Positions 7,743-17,171 of a stretch of 64,000 nt of DNA are shown in pieces. Numbering within the stretch: the stretch's first letter is position 1; each line of letters starts with the position of its first letter. A program made the position numbers and the translations under genes. The DNA is from Candidatus Thiodiazotropha sp. (ex Codakia rugifera) (lineage in GTDB: Bacteria > Pseudomonadota > Gammaproteobacteria > Chromatiales > Chromatiaceae): contig JAHXHN010000004.1 in assembly GCA_025656675.1 (NCBI GenBank), positions 124,001 through 188,000 on the forward strand, written 5' to 3'. The notes beneath the pieces were generated by a model that saw nothing but the letters and a program-made list of their open reading frames with translations, had not been told where the DNA came from and did no database searches.

Positions 7743-8465
7743 CTAATACATATGCTGTCCACCATTCACGGAGAGTGTCGAACCTGTGATGAAAGTGGCC
7801 TCGTCGGCAACGAGGAACAATACCGAACGCGCAATATCTTCCGGTTCACCAAGACGACCAACCGGTATAGTCTTGATGATTTTCTCCAATACCGCTTCAG
7901 GCACTGCTCGCACCATGTCGGTTGCCACATATCCGGGCGCGACGGCGTTGACCGTGATGCCTTTACTGGCACCCTCCAAAGCGAGTGCCTTGGTGAAGCC
8001 GTGGATACCCGATTTTGCCGCAGCATAATTTACCTGCCCGTACTGACCCGCCTGGCCATTGACAGATCCGATGTTGACGATACGGCCGAATCCCCGCTCA
8101 CGCATACCCCCAACAACCGCATGGCAGGCATTGAAACAGGAAGCCAGATTGGTCTGTATGACCTTGTCCCATTTCTCGAAGTTCATTTTATACATGGTGC
8201 CGTCACGGGTAATACCGGCATTGTTAACCAGCACTTCGATTGGACCAAACTCCCCCTCAATATTCGCTATACCGGCCTGGACGGCATCATAATCGCTGAC
8301 ATCGAATTTAAAGGCAGGAATGCCGGTGCGTCCGGTGAACTCCTGTGCCGCCTGGTCATTACCACCGTAATTCGCGATAACCGTATAACCCGCATCTTTC
8401 AGGGCTACACTGATAGCCTCGCCAATCCCGCGGGTTCCTCCAGTCACTAATGCAACACGTCCCAT
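7743..8465 (-). CDS. phaB: Acetoacetyl-CoA reductase PhaB
   Basis: A 240-aa short-chain dehydrogenase: GGTRGIGEA nucleotide-binding turn near residues 9-17, NNAGITRD, catalytic Ser in NIGSVNG and Tyr/Lys in QVNYAAAKSG (~150-155), and the PhaB-type C terminus SVNGGQHMY. It reduces acetoacetyl-CoA to (R)-3-hydroxybutyryl-CoA with NADPH for polyhydroxybutyrate synthesis. It follows phaA in the same transcript with 54 bases between them. No PHA synthase gene is in the window. Confidence 0.93.
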   Translation of the reverse strand: MGRVALVTGGTRGIGEAISVALKDAGYTVIANYGGNDQAAQEFTGRTGIPAFKFDVSDYDAVQAGIANIEGEFGPIEVLVNNAGITRDGTMYKMNFEKWDKVIQTNLASCFNACHAVVGGMRERGFGRIVNIGSVNGQAGQYGQVNYAAAKSGIHGFTKALALEGASKGITVNAVAPGYVATDMVRAVPEAVLEKIIKTIPVGRLGEPEDIARSVLFLVADEATFITGSTLSVNGGQHMY

Positions 8466-8519
8466 TGATAGTCTCCTCTTCTTGGTTGTTGGTATATTTG
8501 ATTCTGGATGAATACTTAT

Positions 8520-9707
8520 TTACATTCGCTCAAAAGCGGCTGCGATCCCCTGACCACCTCCGATACACATGGTGACCAGCGCAAAACGTCCACCGGTGCG
8601 GTGCAGCTCATGAAGTGCTTTGGTTGTAACAATCGACCCGGTTGCACCAATAGGATGTCCCAGCGAGATGCCGCTACCGTTAGGGTTGGTCTTATCCATA
8701 GGCAGATCAAGATCTCGAACGACTGCCAAGGCCTGGGCAGCAAACGCTTCATTGACCTCAAATAGATCGAAGTCACTTATCGACATACCGGTATCCTCAA
8801 GCAAACGCTTGACCGCGGGCACCGGACCTATACCCATATATTTTGGTTCACAACCCGCAAAAGCGTAGCCAACCAGTCGAGCCATTGGCTTGAGGCCATT
8901 CGCCTCAGCCGTCTCCGCTGCCGCCAGTACAATCGCAGATGCGGCATCATTGATTCCCGAGGCATTTGCGGCAGTTACCGTGCCATCTTTCTTGAAAATG
9001 GGACGAAGCTTGGCCATCCCCGCCATATCGGCATCGGCACGAAAATGCTCATCTTTTTCAAATAGTGTCGTGCCTTTGCGGGACCTGATCTCGATCGGCA
9101 CAATCTGTTCCTTAAAACGCCCCTCCTCCCATGCGGCGGCTGCACGTCTGTGGCTTTCAACCGCAAGCTGGTCCTGATCTTCCCGCGATATCCCCCATTT
9201 TTCGGCGATATTTTCTGCGGTAATACCCATATGCACACTCTCAAAGGGATCAGTCAGTGCACCCACCATCATATCTACCATAGCGCTATCACCCATGCGC
9301 GATCCCCAACGTTGGCTGGTTGATGTATAGCCAGAGCGGCTCATGCACTCAACACCGCCACCGACCGCAATATCACAGTGGCCGGTTTCAATCTGCTGGG
9401 TGGCGGAAACGATCGCCTGGAGACCACTGCCACATAGGCGATTCAGAGTAAATGCAGGGGTATCGACCGGGAGGCCTGCGTTTACCGATGCCACTCGAGA
9501 TACATACATATCCCGCGCTTCAGTATGAATAACGTTTCCCAATACCGTATGTCCGACGGTACCGGGATCGACACCGGCTCGTTGCACAGCCTCCCGTATT
9601 ACGGTTGCCGCCAACTCACAGGGTGCAATACTTTTTAGTGAACCGCCATAACCACCAACGGCTGTGCGTACCGAACTCAGTACCACTATGTCACGGGTTG
9701 TGCCCAT
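8520..9707 (-). CDS. phaA: Acetyl-CoA acetyltransferase PhaA
   Basis: The ATG at 9707 is preceded by GGAGGT with 5-base spacing, so it is preferred over an in-frame TTG at 9719. The 395-aa protein is a biosynthetic thiolase: nucleophilic Cys in NRLCGSGLQA (~residue 88), NEAFAAQA, GGHP-type GHPIGATGS His, and C-terminal CIGGGQGIA Cys. It condenses two acetyl-CoA into acetoacetyl-CoA, which PhaB then reduces. It is the first gene of a two-gene phaA-phaB operon storing carbon as polyhydroxybutyrate. Confidence 0.93.
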   Translation of the reverse strand: MGTTRDIVVLSSVRTAVGGYGGSLKSIAPCELAATVIREAVQRAGVDPGTVGHTVLGNVIHTEARDMYVSRVASVNAGLPVDTPAFTLNRLCGSGLQAIVSATQQIETGHCDIAVGGGVECMSRSGYTSTSQRWGSRMGDSAMVDMMVGALTDPFESVHMGITAENIAEKWGISREDQDQLAVESHRRAAAAWEEGRFKEQIVPIEIRSRKGTTLFEKDEHFRADADMAGMAKLRPIFKKDGTVTAANASGINDAASAIVLAAAETAEANGLKPMARLVGYAFAGCEPKYMGIGPVPAVKRLLEDTGMSISDFDLFEVNEAFAAQALAVVRDLDLPMDKTNPNGSGISLGHPIGATGSIVTTKALHELHRTGGRFALVTMCIGGGQGIAAAFERM

Positions 9708-10220
9708 CTCTACCTCCAAAGTGATAGCGCATTGTTAATATAGCGCTTAAAAAAATATGGTATTTTTTCAGCGACAGACGCCCTGATTTTTCAGCGTCGG
9801 ACCGCCAAACTATTAAATTTTTCTATCTGCGTATAACCATAGTAGCATGTAAATTTTATCTGGCATGAAATGAGCATGAACTGACAGCTTGAATCACTGT
9901 TATAAGGTGTGAAGAAAGGGTGGCTCAGCGTGCGGTGAAGTTGGATGAAAACCTCAAATTAACGGTCAATTGTGAGTATTTTCATCTCTAGGGATAGTCT
10001 CTATGAGGACTTTATTCATAGGAAGGCTTCGAAAAATGGCCATTTCGAGCATAGTGGGATGAAATCCAGAGAAACCCTGAGCAAGCCACCATGGACGGCA
10101 TCTTGTCGTAAATACCATCCACCTCTGTATTGCCGATCTCTGCAGTAGATGCGCTATTATCTTCGATTGATACCTTGCTGCGAAATCTTTTTGCCCACAA
10201 TCTGGCTCGTTCAGACTTGC
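9708..10220. other. Intergenic region upstream of phaA
   Basis: No convincing gene. An AT-rich dyad AAAAAATA-TGG-TATTTTTT lies at about 9750-9768, flanked by CGCT and AGCG, and may act as a bidirectional terminator or protein site. The minus-strand frame at 10012-10200 (62 codons) has no ribosome site or recognisable content and was not accepted. Confidence 0.4.
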
Positions 10221-11240
10221 TCAGATCTTCCCTAGTTTTTTACCGATCGTATCGGCTGCGGTTTGAATCACTGCCAACTCTTCAGGCAAAACAGCTTGGT
10301 TTTTCACATATTTGGAGATTGCAGTAAGGGTAAAAAATGCCTTTTCCGTGGACAATGCCTGCAATATTTTAACTGTGAGTAATCGCCCATTCCGATTATT
10401 CCGAACGCCCCAGTTATCGGCATAAAATTCGAACAGGACTCGCTCTTTATCCTGTAGCGGCAATCGCTCCATGACATCTTTTAATCCTGGATATAACGGC
10501 TCCATACCTAAAGGTCCCCAATCCCTGATAGAAATGAGGAAATGCAACAGAGCCTGTTCTGTGCCTTTCCGTTGAGACTTTATCGTTACCCACTCTTCCA
10601 GACGTTCAACCGCCTTGCTGTACACCTGTCGGTTACCACTGCCGATTTCAGACAAAGAGACAATCAACATGGCCAGCTCGGTATCTCTAATCGCTACCAC
10701 ATTATAGCTACTGTTTTTCGGTTCAATCATCCAGTACAGAGGGGCGAATTTCACCCTGACTATATGCTGATCCCACAGGACCTTAGCGGTTCCTTCGACA
10801 CCTTCGGCCAATCTGAGGCCAAAAGTCTCTTGAGGAGCGGGTGGTTCCAGACCCCAGTAATTGAAGCCTGTAATGACAGACACGCCCTCTCCATTGATAT
10901 CAATCCGACGCTCTCCAAGCCATTCAACCCTGCCTTCGATATGCGCCCAGGAGTGCCAGTCGAAAAATCTGAACGCAGCAGGTAAAAACTGATGATCTGC
11001 ATCCACAGCACCGACCTGGGACTTTTGCACATGAATGGGGAGATGAAGATAGGGTGTTTTGAAATTGACACTGAATCCGAGTCCTGCATTTCCCTCTGAA
11101 TCGAGAACCCTGATATCTGCAGTGATATGCCGGTAAAAAAAACGTAACAGAGGGATATTACCGAGAAATGATGTTCGATGAATAATCCATAACTCAAGCG
11201 ATAAGGCATGCTTACGAATCCAGTCGGAGACAGTCATCAT
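10221..11240 (-). CDS. Hypothetical protein, 339 aa
   Basis: I do not recognise a family. The protein is soluble-looking, without a signal peptide or membrane span beyond a moderately hydrophobic N-terminal helix (ELWIIHRTSFLGNIPLLRFFYRH, residues ~16-38). The central part is Trp/Phe-rich beta-like sequence (FRFFDWHSWAHIEGRVEWLGER). The C-terminal half is helical (residues ~180-339). The lack of a clear Shine-Dalgarno makes the start uncertain between the two adjacent ATG codons. It has no operon partner. Confidence 0.65.
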   Translation of the reverse strand: MMTVSDWIRKHALSLELWIIHRTSFLGNIPLLRFFYRHITADIRVLDSEGNAGLGFSVNFKTPYLHLPIHVQKSQVGAVDADHQFLPAAFRFFDWHSWAHIEGRVEWLGERRIDINGEGVSVITGFNYWGLEPPAPQETFGLRLAEGVEGTAKVLWDQHIVRVKFAPLYWMIEPKNSSYNVVAIRDTELAMLIVSLSEIGSGNRQVYSKAVERLEEWVTIKSQRKGTEQALLHFLISIRDWGPLGMEPLYPGLKDVMERLPLQDKERVLFEFYADNWGVRNNRNGRLLTVKILQALSTEKAFFTLTAISKYVKNQAVLPEELAVIQTAADTIGKKLGKI

Positions 11241-11282
11241 GGGTTTCTATTTCGGTAAGACGATACAACGCAACATAAGCCG

Positions 11283-11520
11283 TTATTCATAGGAAATGGT
11301 CTGATTGCAGTCTCCGGATTGAAGCATCTCAGAGATCTTCTCTGATATTTGTGGCCTGCTGAAAAGATAGCCTTGAACAAATTCACAGCCTTGCGAGGCA
11401 ACTCGAAAGTACTAAAGACATATTTAATATGCCATCGGGGTCGGTCACCATCCCTGATACAGCACTTTGCTCTACCACTTGAGACAATACCGACTCAACA
11501 TCGAGCCTCGATCCAACACA
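11283..11520 (-). pseudogene. Remnant of a PAS...EAL signalling protein
   Basis: Minus-strand translation gives two collapsed pieces in different frames. The first (about 11520-11400) reads SVLSQVVEQSAVSGMVTDPD, like the start of a PAS domain. The second (11405-11283) reads ASQGCEFVQGYLFSRPQISE and ends in a stop at 11283, which is the typical C-terminal end of an EAL phosphodiesterase domain. The middle (PAS remainder, GGDEF, most of EAL) is missing, so this is a scar of an internal deletion. A 40-60 residue relic cannot be functional. Confidence 0.75.
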
Positions 11521-11619
11521 GTTAGGTATAGATAATAATAATCCAAGTTAGGTGGTTAACCTATATGCTGTTCACCATCATCACCCATAACGCCATGGCT
11601 GCGTTTCATAGTGGCTGTG

Positions 11620-12069
11620 TCAGGATAAGATATGCTCCAGTTCCTCTTCCGAATAGCCTGCATCCTCCCCGAATTTCTCTCTAAGATCCTTGTCTGCCAG
11701 GTTTCGAGCAGTCGTCTTATCTTTTCCACTCTCCATATGGTATTCGTATCGATGGCGTAGAAATCCGTGCTGCCTCCAGGCATCCCTTTGTGCAATACCG
11801 ACTCGGGTTGATTGTTGTGCCAACAGCAGTTTTGTAGCACCTTTTCCACCCTTTTGCCGCTTCCCTTTCCTGCTTTTCTTATTTTCTACATCCCTGATCT
11901 GATCTTTCAGATCATCAATTTTTCTTTCACGGCGTTTAAGCTCTGATTCCAGTTTTTTAATCTTCTGCTTCAAATCACGGATACTGGATTCCTGCCCTAA
12001 GGCACCTGATGCCTTAAGCTTCTCCTTCTTCTTTAGCTTTTTCTTTTGTTTCTTATCTCTCTTTTTCAT
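11620..12069 (-). CDS. Highly charged coiled-coil protein, unknown
   Basis: A 149-aa protein with a Lys-rich N terminus (KKRDKKQKKKLKKKEKLK), a predicted coiled coil at residues ~28-65 (DLKQKIKKLESELKRRERKIDDL), a basic linker, and a C-terminal segment GYSEEELEHILS. No domain is recognised. The basic start could bind nucleic acid, which is inference only. It stands alone between a pseudogene and the diguanylate cyclase. Confidence 0.6.
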   Translation of the reverse strand: MKKRDKKQKKKLKKKEKLKASGALGQESSIRDLKQKIKKLESELKRRERKIDDLKDQIRDVENKKSRKGKRQKGGKGATKLLLAQQSTRVGIAQRDAWRQHGFLRHRYEYHMESGKDKTTARNLADKDLREKFGEDAGYSEEELEHILS

Positions 12070-12426
12070 CGGCTACTCAATGGAATTAGTAAGTGTCTGA
12101 ATCCCGGCCTGTACCCACTACTGAGCGAAACAAGTGAGCACCATTGGCCTGGCGGCTAAGGCAGCGTCTCTGTTTAGTCACAATAAGTCAAGGATGAGAC
12201 TTAAACACACAACTTACGGTGGGACCCAGCCCCACCCATTTTCTTATGAATATGACAAAGACAATTTGGGCTTGGCGGTTAAGTTGCAGACAGTCTTATC
12301 AGATGATAGGTAAAAACCAAAATAAGGGTCCGTAAAATACATTTCGGACGGTAGCGTGCCTGCACCGGGATGACGTCTGTTTGTAAATATCTGGTAAATG
12401 ATGGCAAATCTAACTATTGCCACCGA
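12070..12426. other. Intergenic region without a supported gene
   Basis: The only structure seen is a small dyad GGTGGG (12228-12233)/CCCACC (12241-12246). It is not followed by a T-run on either strand, so a terminator call is not supported. No gene is visible. Confidence 0.4.
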
Positions 12427-13545
12427 CTAAGCAAAAGAGTAGTTATTCTTACCTCTATTTTTAACAGTGTACATCGCCTTGTCGGCTTTCCGTTTGAGCG
12501 CTTCACCATCTGTACCATGATCTGGAAACAGGGATATCCCGATACTCGCACCAACAGTAAAGATATGCTCTCGCCAGGAGATGGGCTTTGATAAATTATC
12601 TATTAACGACCGTGCCAGTGTTGCAACACTGTTGAGATCGGCCAGGTTTTCAACAATTATGAGAAATTCATCGCCACCAATTCTGGCAACCGTATCCTCA
12701 GCCCGAACATTACTTAACAGTCGATCGCTTATAATTCGCAAACAATGGTCACCGGCATCATGACCAAAGGTATCATTAACCTTCTTGAAATCATCCAGAT
12801 CAACAAACAGTATGGCTGCTTTTTGATTTGACCTCTGCGCACGATACAGTGCCATTTGTAACCGGTCATTTGCCAAACGTTGTGTTGGTAATCGGGTCAA
12901 CTCATCATGATTCGCCAATTGTGTAATTTCATCACGCTGACCTTCCAACGTGTTCACCAGGTCAACAACCGTTGACCGGTAACCGACAATTGTCATTATG
13001 GTTGTCAGTAAAAAAATTGCCATACTGATACCGTAGACAATCCAATGGCTGGAAGTCATCATTAACTCATCAGCGCTCGCCACCATCTGCAGCTTTCCCG
13101 TAATGAAACCACTGGCGATAAAGGTCAAATAGATCAGTGAAATAATGACAAACGTCATCAGCATCCATCGATTGTAAAACAGCGCCAGGATGACGCCGGC
13201 AATCGGTAAAAAGAATACACCCGCCGCTATCATACCCAGGGAGTGGTATCCAATCATCGCAATAATCAGATTGACTGCGACTAAGATGATCGCTTTGATG
13301 TGCGAGGAGAGTTGTTGACGCAGTAAGGTAATTACCACAATACCGCTGTAAAGTACGATGTGAAATGTATACAGATTGAGCCATCCGGTGGTGCTTGCGC
13401 GCAGCATTGAAAATATCAATGCTACAGAACCTACCAGTGCAAACATGACCAGTATTCGGTCTACCAGCCTGTTAAGCAGTTCATTTTCCAATGGTAAGTG
13501 GGGTGACCAAGTGAAATGATGCAATGCTGACATCTGCACAGGCAT
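12427..13545 (-). CDS. Membrane diguanylate cyclase (GGDEF)
   Basis: A 372-aa protein with five to six predicted membrane helices in residues ~25-195 and a short coiled linker (VVDLVNTLEGQRDEITQLAN). A GGDEF domain follows with DDFKKVNDTFGHDAGD and the intact active-site RIGGDEFLII (about residue 290). It should make cyclic di-GMP from two GTP at the inner membrane. No RxxD inhibitory site is obvious five residues before GGDEF. The input domain is membrane-embedded and of unknown ligand. It has no operon partner. Confidence 0.88.
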   Translation of the reverse strand: MPVQMSALHHFTWSPHLPLENELLNRLVDRILVMFALVGSVALIFSMLRASTTGWLNLYTFHIVLYSGIVVITLLRQQLSSHIKAIILVAVNLIIAMIGYHSLGMIAAGVFFLPIAGVILALFYNRWMLMTFVIISLIYLTFIASGFITGKLQMVASADELMMTSSHWIVYGISMAIFLLTTIMTIVGYRSTVVDLVNTLEGQRDEITQLANHDELTRLPTQRLANDRLQMALYRAQRSNQKAAILFVDLDDFKKVNDTFGHDAGDHCLRIISDRLLSNVRAEDTVARIGGDEFLIIVENLADLNSVATLARSLIDNLSKPISWREHIFTVGASIGISLFPDHGTDGEALKRKADKAMYTVKNRGKNNYSFA

Positions 13546-14024
13546 TTCTGCTGTCCTCGAGATAGACGCTTTTATCGTAGGTGCTGACTAGATTAAAAGA
13601 TTTCCATTCATCTGCAACCACGATGCCTGTGATTGGTTATAACTGACATATGCAAGAATAACCAAACAGATCCTATTGAGAATAATGCAGCGCTTCATTG
13701 CACAATCAGCTATTCAGATCGACTAACAACAACACATGATAATTGGTAAGATCAGATTAATATTATTATAGATTAAAGTAGGTTGACTATATACCACAAA
13801 TTGTGAATGCATCAGCTCCATTCCATCAATTTAACAACAATATCCGACCTGTGATTCCGGAGGCAAAAAGGGTTTGGCCAACCGGTTCCCGTCCAGAAAC
13901 GACACGACGCATCATTTCGATGAAGTACAGCATCCTATCGGGCGTCGTATCCTCTGAATCCCGGCCTTCACCCGGATGAGATGGCATGACTTTTTTTACT
14001 ACCTAGTGTAACAACAGAAACCAA
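13546..14024. other. Intergenic region without a supported gene
   Basis: AT-rich sequence between the cyclase start and the acuI stop. I see no open frame with a ribosome site, no repeat and no convincing terminator. The T-run at 13989-13995 (CTTTTTTTAC) is not preceded by a clean stem. Confidence 0.4.
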
Positions 14025-15020
14025 TCAACTATCTGGGATTTTAACTACTGTACGACCGCGTACACGTCCAGCAAGGATCGCTTCAGCTGCCTTTGGCAGA
14101 TCGCTAAAAGGGGTTTCCACTGTCATGGTTTCTAACAGATCAAGGTCTAGATCCTTGCTTAGTCGTTCCCATGCCTGTTGGCGCTTTTCAATAGGTGCCA
14201 TCACTGAATCGATCCCATAGAGGGTGACACTGCGGAGGATGAAGGGTGCCACTGATGTAGGGAGATCCATTGACTCGGCCAGACCACAGGCGGCGACGGC
14301 ACCCCCATAGTTGATCTGACTCAGAACATTCGCCAGGGTATTGCCCCCGGCCACATCGATGGCCCCGGCCCAGCGCTCTTTAGCTATCGCCCGGGCCTTA
14401 CCACTCAGCTCATTCCGATCGAGGATATCCTTAGCACCTATGCCGAGCAGGTAGTCCCGTTCAGCAGGTCTTCCTGTCGCAGCAATCACGCGATAGCCCA
14501 AACGCGAGAGGAGCGAAACTGCAACGCTGCCAACGCCACCCGCAGCACCTGTCACCAGAATCGCTCCATCATCCGCAGCCACACCATGTTGCTCCAGCGC
14601 CATCACACAGAGCATAGCCGTGTAACCTGCGGTACCGATTGCCATTGCCTGACGCGTTGTAAATCCCTGCGGCAGGGGAACCAGCCAGTCTCCATTAACG
14701 CGGGCCATACCGGCGAACCCCCCCGAATGGACCTCGCCAACACCAAATCCATTTAATACAACCTGATCGCCCTCCTTGAATCTCCCATGATTTGAGCTCA
14801 CGACACGACCGGCAAAGTCGATACCAGGTACCAGAGGAAAGCGTCTCACTACCGGTGCTTTACCCGTCAGTGCAAGTCCATCCTTGTAGTTGAGGGCAGA
14901 ATAGTCCACCTTGACCGTCACGTCGCCATCCATCAGATCATCCAATGTAATCTCTGTTAATTCAGTTAGTTGGCCACTGTCTGTTTTTGAAACCAGGTAA
15001 GCAGGGAAGGTCTTGGACAT
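14025..15020 (-). CDS. acuI: Acrylyl-CoA reductase AcuI/YhdH (MDR family)
   Basis: The start is at 15020: GGAGG lies 8 bases upstream of this ATG, and the 19 residues encoded further upstream overlap the operator. The 331-aa protein is an NADPH-dependent medium-chain reductase of the YhdH/AcuI family: [54 protein letters not shown], and C-terminal [11 protein letters not shown]. The family reduces toxic acrylyl-CoA to propionyl-CoA, for example during DMSP or 3-hydroxypropionate metabolism. It is divergent from a GntR regulator, with a perfect palindrome between them. Confidence 0.88.
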   Translation of the reverse strand: MSKTFPAYLVSKTDSGQLTELTEITLDDLMDGDVTVKVDYSALNYKDGLALTGKAPVVRRFPLVPGIDFAGRVVSSNHGRFKEGDQVVLNGFGVGEVHSGGFAGMARVNGDWLVPLPQGFTTRQAMAIGTAGYTAMLCVMALEQHGVAADDGAILVTGAAGGVGSVAVSLLSRLGYRVIAATGRPAERDYLLGIGAKDILDRNELSGKARAIAKERWAGAIDVAGGNTLANVLSQINYGGAVAACGLAESMDLPTSVAPFILRSVTLYGIDSVMAPIEKRQQAWERLSKDLDLDLLETMTVETPFSDLPKAAEAILAGRVRGRTVVKIPDS

Positions 15021-15051
15021 CGCATATCCTCCAATAAATTTGTGCTTTATG

Positions 15052-15070
15052 CTATTTGTCTGACAAATAG
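15052..15070. promoter_or_regulatory. Perfect 19-bp palindrome, likely GntR/FadR-type operator
   Basis: CTATTTGTC-T-GACAAATAG is a perfect 9+1+9 dyad in the 110-base gap between acuI (minus) and the GntR gene (plus). The core TTGTC-N-GACAA matches the general form of FCD-subfamily GntR operators. Its position, close upstream of the acuI ribosome site, suits repression of acuI and autoregulation by the neighbouring protein. Confidence 0.8.
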
Positions 15071-15130
15071 AAGTCAAACATTATAATTTCATGTTAGGAT
15101 AACCCTATTCCACGAGATGTGAGTAGAACC

Positions 15131-15865
15131 ATGCAGGAACAGGCAATCATTAAAAGCAGTATTTCTAAACAGATTGCTGAACAGTTACGAAACGCCATAG
15201 TATCGGGTCGTTTCAAATCTGGAGAAAGACTGCCCACAGAAGATGAACTGGCAACCCGTTATGGTGTCTCCCGCGCTACTGTTCGCGAAGCCCTTAAGCG
15301 TCTGGCAGCACAAAACCTGGTACGTTCCCGACGTGGTCCTGCTGGAGGAAACTTTGTTAATCAACCGACCCATGCGGAACTGGCGGAATCTCTCAGTGGC
15401 GCTGCCACGCTTCTGGTCGGTCTAGGTGCTTTGGATATAGAAGAGATTGTTGAAGCCAGGCGAACCCTGCAAGGTGGTTGTCTTAAGTTGGCTGTTGCAA
15501 ATGCCTCTCAGGAGCAGATCCAGGATGTGGAAACCGCACTGCAGCTTCAAAAAGACCCCACACTTTCCGATGAAGCCTTTTGTGATGCTGATGTTGCTTT
15601 TCATCGCGGGCTGGTGGATGCATCGAACAATGGCATGGTCCGGTTTGTTATGTACAGCATCATAGAAGCATTGGTGCCGATAACCAATATGGTCGTCTCG
15701 TATGTGAAAGACCGACGCGAGATTATTGCCTTTCATGAAGGGCTGTATTCGGCATTAGAACAGAGAAACGAAGAGGCACTTGAGTCGGCACTGGATGCCC
15801 TGCTCGATTATCTTATGGAACGATTCTCTGTGGCTCAGGCACAAAGAAAACAGCATGCAAGCTAA
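15131..15865 (+). CDS. GntR/FadR-family transcriptional regulator (FCD domain)
   Basis: From the ATG at 15131 the product has 244 residues; a GTG at 15119 would add four. An N-terminal winged helix-turn-helix (residues ~10-75: SGERLPTEDELATRYGVSRAT, VREALKRL) is followed by an all-helical FCD effector domain. That domain has the metal/acid-binding residues D-x3-H (DADVAFHRGL) and the late FHEGLYSAL His. Such repressors respond to small organic acids or CoA thioesters. Its divergent partner acuI and the intervening palindrome suggest it controls acuI; the ligand is unknown. Confidence 0.88.
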   Translation: MQEQAIIKSSISKQIAEQLRNAIVSGRFKSGERLPTEDELATRYGVSRATVREALKRLAAQNLVRSRRGPAGGNFVNQPTHAELAESLSGAATLLVGLGALDIEEIVEARRTLQGGCLKLAVANASQEQIQDVETALQLQKDPTLSDEAFCDADVAFHRGLVDASNNGMVRFVMYSIIEALVPITNMVVSYVKDRREIIAFHEGLYSALEQRNEEALESALDALLDYLMERFSVAQAQRKQHAS

Positions 15866-15970
15866 GCCAGTACAATCTCTTATACTACAAACTTCATTGC
15901 TTTAATTTGATCTACAGGCAGAAACGGATAACGAGTAACCAACACATCGCCAGCTATTTTTGCGAAAAAA

Positions 15971-15998
15971 AAAAGCGCGGAGGAGGCCGCACTTTTAA
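15971..15998. terminator. Bidirectional rho-independent terminator
   Basis: A 10-bp stem AAAAGCGCGG (15971-15980)/CCGCACTTTT (15987-15996), with one mismatch and loop AGGAGG, is preceded by an A-run and followed by T residues. It lies between the convergent ends of the GntR gene (15865, plus) and the hydrogenase cytochrome b gene (16058, minus), so it can stop transcription from both sides. Confidence 0.8.
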
Positions 15999-16057
15999 AA
16001 GTTGGCGTACAGAAACCATCCCTGGTAACGCCAGAGGAAATGAATAGCTACGCCTGA

Positions 16058-16741
16058 TCAGGGCCTGTCATCCTTGAACATACGCCAACCACTGATCATG
16101 GTACTGATCAGGCTTTGACGTGAAACTATATCCTCACGGATAGCGACATAGACATGAATAATCACGAATACAACGATGATCCACATACCCCAGTGGTGCC
16201 ATAAGCGTACATCCTGACTCTGTCCAACCAAAGGGATTAACCAACCAAAGAGCTGATCCTGCCAGCTTCCCAGTCCCGTCTGTTCCGCATACAGGGAAAA
16301 ACCGGTCAAAACCATGGCTATTCCCCCAATCGTGATAATCGCAACCATGGTGAGATGGGCCAAAGGGTTATGGCCTTCATATTTCTTCGGCTCACTCTCC
16401 ATAAAGCTGTACCAACGTACCTCATGTAACAGCTCTTTCCAAAATGAGAGACGATAGAAAGGCAGATGAAACAACTCTCTTGAATGCTCATTACCTACAA
16501 AGGCCCAATAGATCCGACCGATAAATCCCACTGTAAAGATATAAGCAGCCGCAAAATGGGCAAAGCGCATATAACCCATGAGGAAATGGTCACTCGCCTC
16601 ACCTGGCAGAGTCGGTAAAGGGTTAGCTACGAAATAACCTGTCACCGCGAGTACGGTTATCGCCAACGCATTGACCCAATGCCATAGCCTGACAGGCGCC
16701 TCGTAGACATAGACAGCAGTTCGTTTAATGGTTGTCTGCAT
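16058..16741 (-). CDS. hupC: Hydrogenase b-type cytochrome subunit (HupC/HyaC)
   Basis: With the start at 16741 (AGGAGAG upstream) the protein has 227 residues, standard for the family; the frame extends upstream but overlaps the preceding gene. Four membrane helices carry the haem-b histidines (RLWHWVN, MRFAHFAAAY, LWHHWGMW, IIHVYVAIRED). It anchors HupSL to the periplasmic face of the inner membrane and passes electrons from the small subunit to quinone. It is the last gene of the structural operon and ends at a bidirectional terminator. The same protein is called HupZ in some hup clusters. Confidence 0.93.
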   Translation of the reverse strand: MQTTIKRTAVYVYEAPVRLWHWVNALAITVLAVTGYFVANPLPTLPGEASDHFLMGYMRFAHFAAAYIFTVGFIGRIYWAFVGNEHSRELFHLPFYRLSFWKELLHEVRWYSFMESEPKKYEGHNPLAHLTMVAIITIGGIAMVLTGFSLYAEQTGLGSWQDQLFGWLIPLVGQSQDVRLWHHWGMWIIVVFVIIHVYVAIREDIVSRQSLISTMISGWRMFKDDRP

Positions 16742-16859
16742 AAGAGTCTCTCCTAAGTAGACCATGCTCGACCTTTGCATGGGATTAGGTGAAATGAATG
16801 CCGTTCCATAGGGTGCGACCCTGTCGCACCAATCGGGATTTAAGCCACTATTGTCAGGT

Positions 16860-17057
16860 TCAGGTACGGAACAGCCGCTTGAGGGCCAGGATGCCCATGA
16901 CGGCACTTAGCAATGCCAACAGATAACCATGTTCTGCCAACAGGTGCACGATAGCGGAGAACCATCCCGTCTGAGTATGATCACCCACATGTGCCAACAG
17001 CGAACAGCTTGCCAATAAACCAGTTAATCCACTCAATCCCATCACGATGTTTTTCAT
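16860..17057 (-). CDS. Small membrane protein in the hydrogenase operon
   Basis: A 65-aa protein with two predicted membrane helices (residues ~3-23 and ~44-60), joined by a periplasmic-looking loop with two histidines (AHVGDHTQTGW). It lies between hupL and the cytochrome b gene on the same strand. I do not recognise a named family. The position suggests a small accessory subunit or a stabiliser of the membrane-bound complex. Confidence 0.7.
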   Translation of the reverse strand: MKNIVMGLSGLTGLLASCSLLAHVGDHTQTGWFSAIVHLLAEHGYLLALLSAVMGILALKRLFRT

Positions 17058-17171
17058 TTCAAATCCTCACCATCATTCTCTCTACTCATAACGCATCCGT
17101 ATTTGAATTTTACTCATGCGTTAATCGCAAAAAATAAAAACTAAAAAAACCAGCCACTCAAAACACTATAA

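Noticed and set aside
10012-10200. Minus-strand frame of 62 codons downstream of the hypothetical 339-aa gene
   Set aside because: No ribosome site, no recognisable content, and not linked to the preceding gene by overlap.
12228-12246. Hairpin GGTGGG/CCCACC as terminator
   Set aside because: Short stem and no T-run on either strand.
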